From assembly GCF_041381155.1 (NCBI RefSeq), contig NC_091137.1, positions 27,263,351 to 27,327,350 of the forward strand: a stretch of 64,000 bases of DNA, given 5' to 3'. The DNA comes from Argopecten irradians (taxonomy: Eukaryota > Mollusca > Bivalvia > Pectinida > Pectinidae). The notes under the pieces were generated by a model that was not told the origin of the DNA, made no database searches, and was given only the letters and a program-made list of their open reading frames with translations. Positions within the stretch are counted from its first letter, which is position 1. Each line of letters begins with the position of its first letter. Positions 24,901 to 39,500 of the stretch are shown piece by piece. The translations under genes were made by a program, and so were the position numbers.

Positions 24901-27900
24901 ACACTACTGAGGGTAATGGTACAACAGGACCAACATACTACTGAGGGTAATGGTACAACAGGGACAACACTACTGAGGGTAATGGTACAACAGGACCAAC
25001 ACTACTGAGGGTAATGGTACAACAGGGACAACACTACTGAGGGTAATGGTACAACAGGGACAACACTACTTGAGGGTAATGGTACAACAGGGACAACACT
25101 ACTGAGGGTAATGGTACAACAGGGACAACACCACTGATGGTATTGGTAACAACAGGACAACACTACTGAGTGGTAATGGTACAACAGGGACAACACTACT
25201 GATGGTAATGGTACAACAGGACCAACACTACTGAGGGTAATGGTACAACAGGGACAACACTACTGAGGGTGTAATGGTAAAAGGGACAACACTACTGAGG
25301 GTAATGGTACAACAGGGACAACACTACTGAGGGTAATGGTACAACAGGACAACACTACTGAGGGTAATGGTACAAACAGAGACAACACTACTGAGGGTAA
25401 TGGTACAACAGGACCAACACTACTGAGGGTAATGGTACAACAGGGACCAACACACTACTGAGGGTAATGGTACAACAGGGACAACACTACTGAGGGTAAT
25501 GGTACAACAAGGGACAACACTACTGAGGGTAATGGTACAACAGGGAACAACACTACACTACTGAGGGTAATGGTACAACAGGACAACACTACTGATGGGT
25601 AATGGATACCAACAGGGACACACTACTGAGGGTAATGGTACAACAGGGACAACACTACTGAGGGTAATGGTACAACAGGACCAACACTACTGAGGGTAAT
25701 GGTACAACAGGGACAACACTACTGAGGGTAATGGTACAACAGGACCAACACTACTGAGTGAGGGTAATGGTACAACAGGGACAACACTACTGAGGGTAAT
25801 GGTAAAACAACACAACACATGAGGGTAATGGTACAACAGAGGACAAACACTTACTGAGGGTAATGGTACAACAGGATCCAACACTTCAGGGACAACACTA
25901 CTGAGGGTAATGGTACAACAGAGACAACACTACTGAGGGTAATGGTACAACAGGACCAACACTACTGAGTGAGGGTAATGGTACAACAGGACAACACAGG
26001 GACAAAACACTACTGAGGGTAATGGTACAAACAGGTACCAACACACTACTGAGGGTAATGGTACAACAGGGACCAACACTACTGAGGGTAATGGTACAAC
26101 AGGGACCAACACTACTGAGGGTAATGTACAACAGGACCAACACTACTGAGTGAGGGTAATGGTACAACAGGACAACACTACTGACTGAGGGTAATGGTAC
26201 AACAGGACCAAACACTACTGATGAGGGTAATGGTACAACAGGACAACACTACTGAGGGTAATGGTACATACAGCAGGGACAACACTACTGAGGGTAATGG
26301 TAAAACAGGGACAACACTACTGAGGGTAATGGTACAACAGGGACAACACTACTGAGGGTAATGGTACAACAGGACAACACTACTGAGAGGTAATGGTACA
26401 ACAGGGACAACACTACTGAGGGTAATGGTACAACAGGGACCAACACTACTGAGGGTAATGGTACAACAGGGACAACACTACTGAGGGTAATGGTACAACA
26501 GGGACAACACTACTGAGGGTAATGGTACAACAGGACCAACACTACTGAGGGTAATGGTACAACAGGACCAACACTACTGAGTGAGGGTAATGGTACAACA
26601 GGGACAACACTACTGAGGGTAATGGTACAACAGGGACAACACTACTGAGGGTAATGGTACAACAGGGACAACACTACTGAGGGTAATGGTACAACAGGAC
26701 CAACACTACTGAGGGTAATGGTACAACAGGACCAACACTACTGAGGGTAATGGTACAACAGGGACAACACTACTGAGGGTAATGGTACAACAGTGACAAC
26801 ACTACTGAGGGTAATGGTACAACAGGACCAACACTACTGAGGGTAATGGTACAACAGGACCAACACTACTGAGTGAGGGTAATGGTACAACAGGGACAAC
26901 ACTACTGAGGGTAATGGTACAACAGGACCAACACTACTGAGGGTAATGGTACAACAGGGACAACACTACTGAGGGTAATGGTACAACAGGACCAACACTA
27001 CTGAGGGTAATGGTACAACAGGACCAACACTACTGAGGGTAATGGTACAACAGGGACAACACTACTGAGGGTAATGGTACAACAGGGACAACACTACTGA
27101 GGGTAATGGTACAACAGGGACAACACTACTGAGGGTAATGGTACAACAGGGACAACACTACTGAGGGTAATGGTACAACAGGGACCAACACTACTGAGAG
27201 GGTAATGGTACAACAGGGACAACAACACCACTGGTAGGGTAATGGTACAAACAGGGACAACACTACTGAGGGTAATCGGTTACAACAGGGACAACACTAC
27301 TGAGGGTAATGGTACAACAGGGACAACACTACTGATTGGTAATGGTACAACAGTGACAACACTACTACTGAGGGTATTGGTACAACAGGGTGCAACAACA
27401 CTACTGAGGGTAATGGTTTACAACAGGACCAACACTACTGAGGTATTGGTACAACAGGGAACAACACTACTGAGGGTAATGGTACAACAGGGACAACAAA
27501 CTACTACTGAGGGTAATGGTACAACAGGACCAACACTACTGAGGGTAATGGTACAGCAGGGACAACACTACTGAGGGTAATGGTGACAACAGGGACAACA
27601 CTACTGAGGGTTAATGGTACAACATGGGACAACACTACTGAGGGTAATGGTACAACAGGACCAACACTACTGAGGGTAATGGTACAACAGGGACAACACT
27701 ACTGAGGGTAATGGTACAACAGGACCAACACTACTGAGTGAGGGTAATGGTTCAACAGGGACCAACACTACTGTGGGTAATGATTCAACAGGGACAAACT
27801 ACTACTGAGGGTAATGGTTCACTACTGAGTGGGGTAAGTACAACAGGAACAACAACACTACTGGAGGGTAATGATACAACAGGGACAACACACACTACTG

Positions 27901-30900
27901 AGGGTAATGGTACAGGACAACACAACTGAGGGTAATGGTTCAACAGGGAACACACACTACTTGAGGGTATTGGTACAACAGGGACAATACTACTGAGGGT
28001 AATGGTACAACAGGGTACAACAGGACCAACACTACTGAGGGTAATGGGTACAACAGGTACAAACAGGGAAAATGGACAGGACCAACACTACTGTGGGTAA
28101 TGGTACAACAGGGGACAACAATTACTGATGATAATGGTACAACAGTGACAACACTACATTGAGGGAGGTTACATCACAGGGACCAAACAACACTACTGAG
28201 GGTAATGGTACAACAGGGACCAACACACACTGATGGTAATGGTACAACAGGACCTAACACTACTGAGGGTAATGGTACAACAGGACCAACACTACTAGAG
28301 GGTAATGTGTACAACAGGACAACACTACTGATGGTAAATGGTACAACAGGAACAACACTACTGAGGGTATAATGGTCACACAGGACACACACTACTGTGA
28401 CGTGAGGGTAATGGTACAACAGGGACAACACTACTGGAGTGAGGGTAATGGGTACAACAGGGGACAACACTACTGAGTGAGGGTAATGGTACAACAGGGA
28501 CAACACTACTGATGGTAATGGTACAACAGGGGACCAACACTACATGAGGGTAATGGTACCAACAGGACCAACCACTACTGAGGGGTAATGGTACAACAGG
28601 GACCAACACTACTGAGTGTGGGTAAATGGTACAAACAGGGACAACACTACTGAGGGTAATGGTACAACAGGACCAACACTACTGAGGGTAATGGTACAAC
28701 AGGGACAACACACTACTGAGGGTAATGGTACAACAGGACCAACACTACTGAGTGAGTGGTAATGGTACACACAGGGTAATGACAACACCTACTGACTGAG
28801 GGTAATGGTACAACAGGGACAACACTACTACTGAGGATAATGGTACAACAGGGACACACTACTGAGGGTAATGGGTAATGGTACAACAGGGTACCAACAC
28901 TACTGAGTGAGGGTAATTGGTACAAGAGGGACCAACACTACTGACTGAGGGTAATGGTACGGTACAACAGGGACAACACTACTGAGGGTAATGGTACAAC
29001 AGGGACAACACGTTACTGAGGGTAATGGTACAACAGGGACCAACACTGGACTGAGGGTAATGGTACAACAGGGACAACACTACTGAGGTAATGGTACAAC
29101 AGGACAACACTACTGAGGGTAATGGTACAAACAATTGAGGGTCCTGGTACCAACACTACTGAGGGTAATGGTACAACAGGGACCAACACTACTGAGGGTA
29201 ATGGTACAAACAGGGACAACACTACTGAGGGGTAAATGGTACAACAGGGACAACACTACTGAGGGTAATGGTACAACAGGAACCAACACTACTGTAGGGT
29301 AATGGTACAACAGGACCAACACTACTGAGGGTAATGGTACAACAGGACAACACTACTGAGAGGGTAATGGTACAAACAGGGACCAACACTACTGAGGGTA
29401 ATGGTACAACAGGGACAACACTACTGAGGGTAATGGTACAACAGGACCAACACTACTGAGGGTAAGGGTAATGGTACAACAGGGTACAACACTACTGAGG
29501 GTAATGGTACAACAGGAGCCAACACTACTGAGGGTAATGGTACAACAGGGACAACACTACTGAGGGTAATGGTACAACAGGACCAACACTACTGAGGGTA
29601 ATGATACAACAGGACCAACACTACTGGTGAGTGGTAGGGTAATGGTACAACAGGGACCAACACTACTGAGGGTAATGGTACAACAGGTGAACAACACTAC
29701 TGAGGGTAATGGTACAAGGGACCAACACTACTGAGGGTAATGAGTACAACAGGGACAAACACTACTGAGGGTAATGGTACAACACAGGGAAACAACACTA
29801 CTGAGGGTAATGGTACAACAGGGACAACACACTACTGAGGGTAATGGTACAACAGGGACAACACTACTGACTGAGGGTAATGGTACACACAGGAACAACA
29901 CGACTGAGTGAGGGTAATGGTAACAACAGGACCAACACTACTGAGGGTAATGATACAACAGGGACAACACACTACTGAGTAATGGTACAACAGGACCAAC
30001 ACTTATACAGGGGTACAACATTGCAGGGACAACAGGGTACTGATATCAACAGGGACAAAACTACTGAGTGAGGGTAATGGTACAACAGGGACAACACTAC
30101 TGAGGGTAATGGTACAACAGGACCAACCTCAAACTGAGGGTAATGGTAACAACAGGGACCACACTACTGAGGGTAATGGTACACACAGGACCAACACTAC
30201 TGAGGGTAATGGTACAAACAGGGACAAACACTACTGAGTGTAGGTAATGGTACAAGAGGGCAACAACAAGGAGGGACAACAGGGACCAACAGACTGAGGG
30301 TAAATGGTACAACAGGGACAACACTACTGAAGGGTAATGGGTACAACAGGACCAACACTACTGAGGGTAATGGTACAACAGGACCAACACTACTGAGTGA
30401 GGGTAATGGTACAACAGGACCAACACTACTGAGGGTAATGGTACAACAGGACCAACACTACTGAGTGAGGGTAATGGTACAACAGGACCAACACTACTGA
30501 GGGTAATGGTACAACAGGACCAACACTACTGAGGGTAATGGTACAACAGGACCAACACTACAGATGGTAATGGTACAACAGGGACAACACTACTGAGGGT
30601 AATGGTAACAACATTGAGACAACAACAGGGTACAACAACAACACTACTGAGGGTAATTGGTACAACAGGGACTCAACACTACTGAGGGTAATGGTACAAC
30701 AGGGACCAAAACACTACTGAGGGTAAATGGTACAACAGGGACCAACACTACTGACTCGTAGGGTAATGGTACAACAGGGACAACACTACTGAGGGTAATG
30801 GTACAACAGGGACAACACTACTGAGGGTAATGGTACAACAGGGACAAACACTACTACTGAGGGTAATGGTACAACAGGGACAACACTACTGAGTGAGGGT

Positions 30901-33900
30901 AATGGTACAACAGGGACAACACTACTGAGTGAGGTAATGGTACAACAGGGACAACACTACTGAGGGTAATGGTACAACAGGACCAACACTACTGAGTGAG
31001 GGTAATGGTACAACAGGGACAACACTACTGAGGGTAATGGTACAACAGGGACAACACCACTGATGGTAATGGTACAACAGGACCAACACTACTGAGGGTA
31101 ATGGTACAACAGGACCAACACTACTGAGGGTAATGGTACAACAGGGACAAACAACACTACTGAGGGTAATGGTACAACAAGGGACAACACTACTGAGGGT
31201 AATGGTACACAACAGGACAACACTACTGAGGGATGGTTAATGGTACAACAGGGACAACACTACTGAGGGTAATGGTACAACACAGGACCAATACTACTGA
31301 GGGTAATGGTACAACAGGGACAACACTACTGAGGGTAATGGTACAACAGGGACAACACTACTGAGGGTAATGGTACAACAGACCAACACTACTACTGAGG
31401 GTAATGGTACAACAGGGACAACACACTACTGAGGGTAAATGTACAACAGGGGACAACACTACTGAGGGTAATGGTACATCAAACAGGGACAACACTACTG
31501 AGGGAAATGGTACAACAGGAACAAACACTAACTGAGGGTAATGGTACAACAGGGACAACACTACTGAGGGTAATGGTACAAAACAGAGACAACACTACTG
31601 AGGGTAATGGTACAACAGGGACAACACACTACTGAGGGTAATGGGTACAACAGTCGGACAACACTACTGAGGGGTAATGGTACAACAAGACAACACTACT
31701 GAGGGTAATGGTACAACAGGGACCAACACTACTGAGTGAGGGTAATGGTACAACAGGGACAACACTACTGAGGGGTAATGGTACAACAGGGACAACACTA
31801 ACTGAGGGTAATGGTACAACAGGGACAACACTACTGAGGGTAATGGTACAACAGACCAACATACTGAGGAGGGTAACTGTACAACAGGGTCAACACTACT
31901 GATTGAGGGTAATGGTACACAACAGGGACAACACTACTGAGGGGTAATGGTACAACAGGGACCAAAACTACTACTGAGGGTAATGGTACAACAGGACAAC
32001 ACTACTGAGGTAATGGTACAACAGGACAACACCTACTGAAGGGTAATGGTACAATAAGGGACCAAGTAATGAGGGTAATACAACAGGGACAACACTACTG
32101 AGGGTAAATGGTACAACAGGGACAACACTACTGAGGGTGGTAATGGTACAACAGGGACAACACCTACTGAGGGTAATGGTACAAACAGGACCAACACTAC
32201 TGAGGGTAATGGTACTAAACAGGACCAACACTACTGCAAGGGTAATGGTACAATGGACCCTACACTACAGGGTAATGGTACAACAGGAGACAACTATACT
32301 ATGTGAGGGTAATGGTACAACAGGGGACAACACTACTGAGGAGGTAATGGTACAACAGGGACAACAACACTACTGAGGGGTAATGGTTCAACTGACACAA
32401 CACTACTGAGGGTAATGGTACAACAGGGACCAACACTACTGAGGGGTAATGGTACAACAGGGACAACACTACTGAGGGTAATGGTACAACAGGCGACAAC
32501 ACTACTGAGGGTAATGTACAAACATGGACCAACACTACTGAGGGTAATGGTACAACAGGACAACACTACTGAGTGTGAGGGGTAATGGTACAACAGGGAC
32601 AACACCTACTGAGGGTAATGGTACAACAGGGACCAACACTACTGTGGGTAATTGGTACAACAGGACAACACTACTGAGGGGTAATGGTACAACAGGACCA
32701 ACACTACTGAGGGTAATGGTACAACAGGGACCAACACTACTGAGGGTAATGGTACACAACAGGGACAACACTACTGAGAGTAATGGTACAATAGGACCAA
32801 ACACTACTGAGGGTAATGGTACAACAGGACCAACACTACTGAGGTAATGGTACACTATTTGAGGGTAATGGTACAACAGGACTCAACATACTGTGGGTAA
32901 TGGTACAACCTGGACAACACTACTGAGGGTAATGGTACTACTAGGACCAAGCACTATAATGAGGGTAGATGGTACAACAGGGGACAACACTACTGAGGGG
33001 TAATGGTACAACAGGGACAAACACTACTGATGGTAATGGTGGTACTCAACAGGGACAGGGACAGAACATTACTGAGGGTAAAGGTACAACAGGACAACAC
33101 TACTGATGGTAATGGTACAAAAGACCACCAACACTGAGGGAATTGCGGCGCAAGGGTACAACAGGACACAACCACTACTGAAGTTAGGGTTATGGTACAA
33201 CAGGGACAACACTAACTGAGGGTAATGGTACAACAGGACCAACTAACTACTGATGAGGGTAACGGTACAAACAGGGGGACAACACTACTGAGGGTAATGG
33301 TACAACAGGACAACGACTACTGAGGGTAATGGTACAACAGGGACAACACTATGGAGGGTAATGGTACAACAGGACCAACACTACTGAGGGCTAATGGGTA
33401 AAACAGGGACAACAGGAACAACATTACTGAGGGTAAATGGTACAACAGGACCAACACTACTGAGGTTAAATGGACAACAGGGACCAACACTACTGAGGGT
33501 AATGGTACAACAGGGACAACCACTACTGAGGGTAATGGTACTGCAAACAGGACTCAACACTACCTCCTGAGGGTAATGGTAACAACCAGGACCAACACTA
33601 CGCGGAGTGAGGGTAATGGTACACAACAGGACCAACACTTACTGAGGGTAACGGTTACAAGGTTACTGATTTGAGGGTAATGTTTACAACAGGACCAACA
33701 ATACTGACGTGAGTGGTAATGGTACAACTAGGAACCAACACTACTGAGGGTAATGGTACAACAGGACCAATACTACTGAGGGTAATGTGCACAACAGGGA
33801 CAACACACTACTGAGGGTAATGGTACAACAGGACCAACACTACTTGAGGGTAATGGTACAACAGGGGACCTTACTAACTGAGGGTATTGGTATACAACAG

Positions 33901-35300
33901 CAGGATCAACACAACTGAGGGTAATGGTACAACGGGGCCAACACTTACTGAGGGTAATGGTACAACAGGAGACAACACTACTGACTGGTAAATGGTACAA
34001 CAGGTACCAACACTACTGAGGGTAATGGTACAACAGGGCACCAAACACTACTGAGGGTAATGATACTACAACAGGGACAACACTACTGAGGGTAATGGTA
34101 CAACAGGACAAACAACTACTGAGGGTAATGGAACAACAGGGACAACACTACTGAGGGTAATGGTACAACAGGACTAACACTACTGAGGGTAATGGTACAA
34201 CAGGGACAACACTACTGAGGAATGATACAGCAGAGACAACGACAACACTACTGAGGGTAATGGTACAACTGGACCAACACTGACTGAGGGTAATGGTACA
34301 ACAGGGACAACACTACGGAGGGTAAATGGTACAACAGAGACACGGACCATCACTACTGAGGGTAATGGATACAACAGGGACAACACTACTGAGGGTAATG
34401 GGCGTACAACAGGACCAACACTACTGAGAGGTTAATGGTACAACAGGACAATACTACTGAGGGTAATGGTTACAACAGGACAAACTCTACTGAGGGTAAG
34501 GTACAATTTGGTACAATACTACGAGCTGAATGGTAACAGAGGGTACAACAGGGGCAACACTACTGTGGGTAACAGGTACAACAAAAGACAACACTCTGAG
34601 GGTTAATGATACAGCAGATGACAACACTACTGACTGTAATGTACAACAGGACCAACACTACTGAGGGTAATGGTACAAACAGGGACAACATTACTGAGTT
34701 GTAATGGTACAACAGGGACAACACTACTGAGGGTAATGGTAACAACTAGGACAACTACTGACTGAGGGTAATGGTACAAACAGGGACAACAAAACACTGA
34801 TGGTAATGGGTAGTAATAGGGACCAACCACTACAGAGGGTCTAATGGTACAAACAGGACAACACTAAACTGAGGGTCATGGATACAATAGGACCAAACAC
34901 TACTGAGGGTATTGATACAGGCTGGGAGACAACACTACTGAGGGTAATGATACAGCAGGAAGACAACAACCTACTTATGGTAAATGGTACACATAGGACA
35001 CCAACACTACTGATGAGGTTAATGGTATCAACAAACAGGGACAATACAACTGAGGGTAATGGTCACAACAACCAACAGGACAAGGTTATTGGTACAACAG
35101 GACAATACTAGGAGGGTATTGGAACACAGGAACACGGGGACAATACATACTGAGGGTAATGTACAACAACAGGACCAACCACTACTGACTGGAGGGTAAT
35201 GGTACAACACAGTGGACAATACTACACTGAGGGTATATTGTACAACAGGGGACAAACACCAACTGAGGGTAAGGGTACAACACTAACAGACACTACTGAA
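18920..35300. repeat. Giant minisatellite, 32/36-bp unit, roughly 500 copies
   Basis: The unit is 'gggtaatggtacaacaggac' plus 'caacactactga' (32 bp). A second common variant has 'agggacaacac' for 'aggaccaacac'. A third adds 4 bp (tgagtgaggg) to make 36 bp. The left edge (18920-19080) is made of substituted, diverging units, as expected of a natural array edge. About 19300-25200 and 26400-27180 are very uniform. 25200-26400 and everything after 27180 carry many single-base insertions and deletions. Runs of 36-bp units (12 codons) keep minus-strand frames open and translate as SSVGPVVPLP repeats (for example 19437-19910). These are not credible genes. The strand is T-poor and A-rich. Confidence 0.97.
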
Positions 35301-36500
35301 GGGTAATTGGTACCAACAGGGACAGATACTACTGGTCTACAGTATTTGTACAACAACATAGGACAAGGACACCACTTATTGCGGACCAGGGAAACTACAT
35401 TGACTTCAGGTAAGGGTACAACAATAGAGATAGGTAGAAACCCCCAATTACTACTGACAGTAATATCCAACAACAAGAGGACCATGGAAAGTACATTAGA
35501 CTACAGTTGTGGTACAATTGATCGGATTTCCAGGAAACAACATCAAACTACTGAGGGTATTGGTACAACGAGCTGACCAGTGAAATCACATTGGACCTCA
35601 GTATGGTAGCAAGGTACGAGGAGGGACAACACTACATCGACTTCAGTATTGGGTACAACACAATGACCAACAGGGACTAACCACATCTAAATTGCAGTAC
35701 AACAGGGTACAACGAACAGAGGAGGAGTGATTGGTATGGTAAATGACAAAGGACAACTCAAGAGTTTAACCACATCAAACTACAGGTTAATGGTACATTG
35801 ACAGAGAACAGGCATTTGTGAATTACGTATTGGTACAATGATCAGGGACAACATTTGGGAAACCACAATAGGAACTTCAGGCAATGTGACAACAACTACA
35901 TAAATTGAGACTATCAGGAATGGAACACGATCGGGTAAAACAACTAAAGTATTGGTACAAACACCTGTGGACCCGAAAACATGCATTGGAGAAACATGAC
36001 AATGGTACAACAAAATGCATCATCAGAAAAGCTGAGAATGGTACGGACGAAGAGGACCACAAACACAGCTTCAACGTTTTTATGGTAATGGGAATAACGA
36101 CAGAGGACGGCTAGGGACACAACATTGGACTACTTCAGGTAATGGTACAAAACACAGGGGAAGGGAAATCACACAGGCAACTACGCGTAATGGGGTACAA
36201 CAACACAGGACAAGGGAAACCACAACAGTACAACAGGTAATGGTATCATGGAAACCACATCACAGGATAGCGGAGAAACCACCGAATCTGGACGTCGGGG
36301 AGATTTATATCAACAAAGTTGGAGACTGGGTACATCTATGAGGACTATAGACTTCATGTTGTTACAGCGATAGAGAACCAGGGACAACCACATCAGGACT
36401 CACAGATCAACAGTACAACTCCTAGAGATGTACAACGACTGAAATCAACAATTGGACTTCAGATAAAGTACAACGACAGAGGACCAACTTGAGGACCAGG
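35300..36500. repeat. Transition zone between the 32-bp and 43-bp arrays
   Basis: Units here mix words of both arrays: 'ggtaatggtacaac' and 'gggacaac' of the left one with 'agaggaccagg' and 'catcaaac' of the right one. They also have a private word, 'aaccacatc(a)aact' plus 'caggtaatggtac'. Unit lengths are irregular, about 45-60 bp. The same private word reappears at about 42950-42970 inside the right array. Confidence 0.7.
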
Positions 36501-39500
36501 GATCATCAAACAAATGGTTGAATGGGAAAGGAACGACAACGGGACCAGGAGATCACAACATCGACAGAGAGAATGGTACAACGACACTGAGGCACCATGG
36601 AGATAATCAAACAATGGAAATGGTATGCAACAACTGAGGACAAGGGAGCATCACACAGATGAGAATTGTACAACAGATGAGGACCAGTAGAGGTACATCG
36701 AACTAAATGAGGAATGTGCAACGACTGAGGACCAGGGGATCATCAGACAGCACGAGAATGGTACAACGACAGAGGACCAGGGATCATCAGAATGCGGAGA
36801 CATGGTACAAACGACCTGAGGACCAGGTAAATTGCACTACAGTTAATGGAGAGTGGTACAAAAACGACCTAGGACCAGGAGATCATCAAAACTCACGGTA
36901 AATGTACAAAGACCGACGACCAGGGAGCAACACAACGTTGACTAGGTGTAGTGGTACAATGACTGAGGCACAGGAGACGATCACATAAGCCAGTGGTGAA
37001 TGGTACAGATGACTGGATTGACCAGGAAACTACATCCGAACTAGACAGAGTAATGGTACACAGGGAAACCTGACATCGAAGATCATGGTGAAAAGTGGAG
37101 AATGGTACACACAACTGAGGAAATGGTAGATGGAGATGATCATCCAACAGGTGGAGAATGGTACAACGACGAGGAACCAGGGATCATCACATCGAACAGT
37201 TAGAGTGGCAGACACGATGAGACCAGAGAGATCATCGAACACACTGAGAATGGTTTTTTTATGGACGACTGAGGACCAGGGATCATTTAGGACAGAGGAG
37301 AATGGTACAACTACTGAGGACCAGGGAGATCATCAAACAGAGGAGAATGGTACTACGACTGAGGAACAGAGATCATCAAACAGCAGAGTATGGTTACCCA
37401 ACGACCCAGACCAGGGATCATCAAAAGAGGGAAAAATGTACAACGACCCAGGACCAGGGAGATCATCAGAAACAACGGAGAAGCCAGGTACATGTGAATG
37501 GTATCACGATGAGGACCAGGGAGATCTCAAATACAGCTGAAATGGTATAACGACGAGGACCAGGGAATCATCAAACAGTGGAGAATGGTTTACGAACGAT
37601 GAGAACCAGGAGATCATCAAACAGAGAGAGAATGGTACATCGATGGAGGACCAGGGAGATCATCAGACAATGGAGAATGGTACAACGACGAGGACCAGGG
37701 ATCATCAAACAGCAGAGAATGGTACAACGACCCAGACCAGGGATCATCAAATAGGGGGAGAATGGTACAATGACTAAGGACCAGGAGATCATTCAAACAG
37801 AGAGAATGGTACAACGACGAGGACCAGGGATCATCAAACAGAGGAGAATGGTACAACGACTGAAGACCAGGAGATTCATCAAACGCTGAGAATGGGTACG
37901 ACCGACGACCAGGGATCATCAAACAGCAGGAGAATGGTACAATGACGAGGACCAGGGAGATCATCGAAACAGTGAGAATGGTACAACGACTGAGGACCAG
38001 GGATCATCAAAACAGTGAAGAATGGTCTACAGACGACTGGAGGACCAGGGGATCATCAAACAGGAGAAATGGTACAACGACTGAGGAGACCAGGGATCAT
38101 CAACAGCAGAGAATGGTACAACCGACTGAGGACCAGGATCATCGAAACAGCAGGAGAATGGTACAAAGACTGAGGACCAGGGAGATCATCGAACAGCAGA
38201 AAAATGGTACAATGAAAAGGAGAATGGTACAACCGTTCCACGACTGAGGACAGGGAGATCATCAAACGGGCTGGAGAATGGTACAACAACAGAGGACCAG
38301 GGATCATCAAACGGAGAGAGAATAGTACAAACTGAGGACCAGGTGATTCATTAAACAGGTGACAATGGACTGAGACCAGGGATCATCAAACAGCTGAGAA
38401 TGGTACAACACTGAGGACCAGGGATCATCAAACAGGGAGAATGGTACAACCGACGAGGACCAAGGGAGATCATCGAACAGCAAGATGATGTACAACAACG
38501 ATAAGGACCAGGGATCATCAAACAGAGAAGAATGGTACAACGACGAGGACCAGGGAGCTCATTCAAACAGTAGAAATTGGGTAACGACTGAGGACCAGGA
38601 GATCATCAAACACGTGAGAATGGTACAACGATAAGGACCAGGATCAGGGATCATCAAACAGCGAGAATGGTACAATGGACAGAGGACCAGGGATCATCAA
38701 TCAGACAGAGAATGGTACAACGACAGAGGACCAGGATCAGGATCATCAAACAGCAGAGAATGGTACGAACAATGGAGGACCAGGGATCATCAGAACAGGG
38801 AGAATGGTACAACGACTGAAGGACAGAGGACAACTCTAGAGGACAGCAGGGAGAATGGTACAACGACTGAGGACAAGGGAGTCATCCTCAACAGGAGAGG
38901 AGAACTGACTAAGGACCATGGAATCACAAACGAGGACAAGGACCACTCTGGAGGATCAGGGTGATTCATTAAACAGAGGAGAATGGTACAAACAACGAGG
39001 ACCAGGGATAATCATCGAACATGTGAGGAGAATGGTACAACAACTGAGGACCAGGGATCATCAAACTGCAGAGAATGGTACAACGTAACCGAGGACCAGG
39101 GATCATCAAACAGATGGAGAAGGTACAATGGACTGAGGGACCAGAGATCATCAAACAGTGGAGAATGGGAAAACAACGACAGGATACAGGGATCATCAAA
39201 CAGCAGGAGAATGGTACAACAACGACCCAGGAGGCCAGGGATCATCTAAACAGGAAGAATGGTACAACAACCCAGGACCAGGGAGATCATCACAGCACAG
39301 AATGATACAACAAATGGAAGCCAGAGATCATCAAATAGAGGAGAATGGTACAACACTGGGGACCAGGGATCATCAAACAGTGGAGAATGGTACAACAACG
39401 AGGACCAGGAGAATCATCAAACAGCCAGAGAATGGTACAACGACGAGGACCAGGGAATCATCAAACAGCTGAGAATGGTACAAACAATGAGGACCAGGAC

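Noticed and set aside
18920-35300. CRISPR array
   Set aside because: Repeats abut with no unique spacers, and the context is an intron-bearing animal genome.
18820-35485. Minus-strand frames reading SSVGPVVPLP / LLYHYPQ and plus-strand GNGTTGTT
   Set aside because: These are translations of the 32/36-bp unit. They last only while 36-bp units or chance indels keep the frame.
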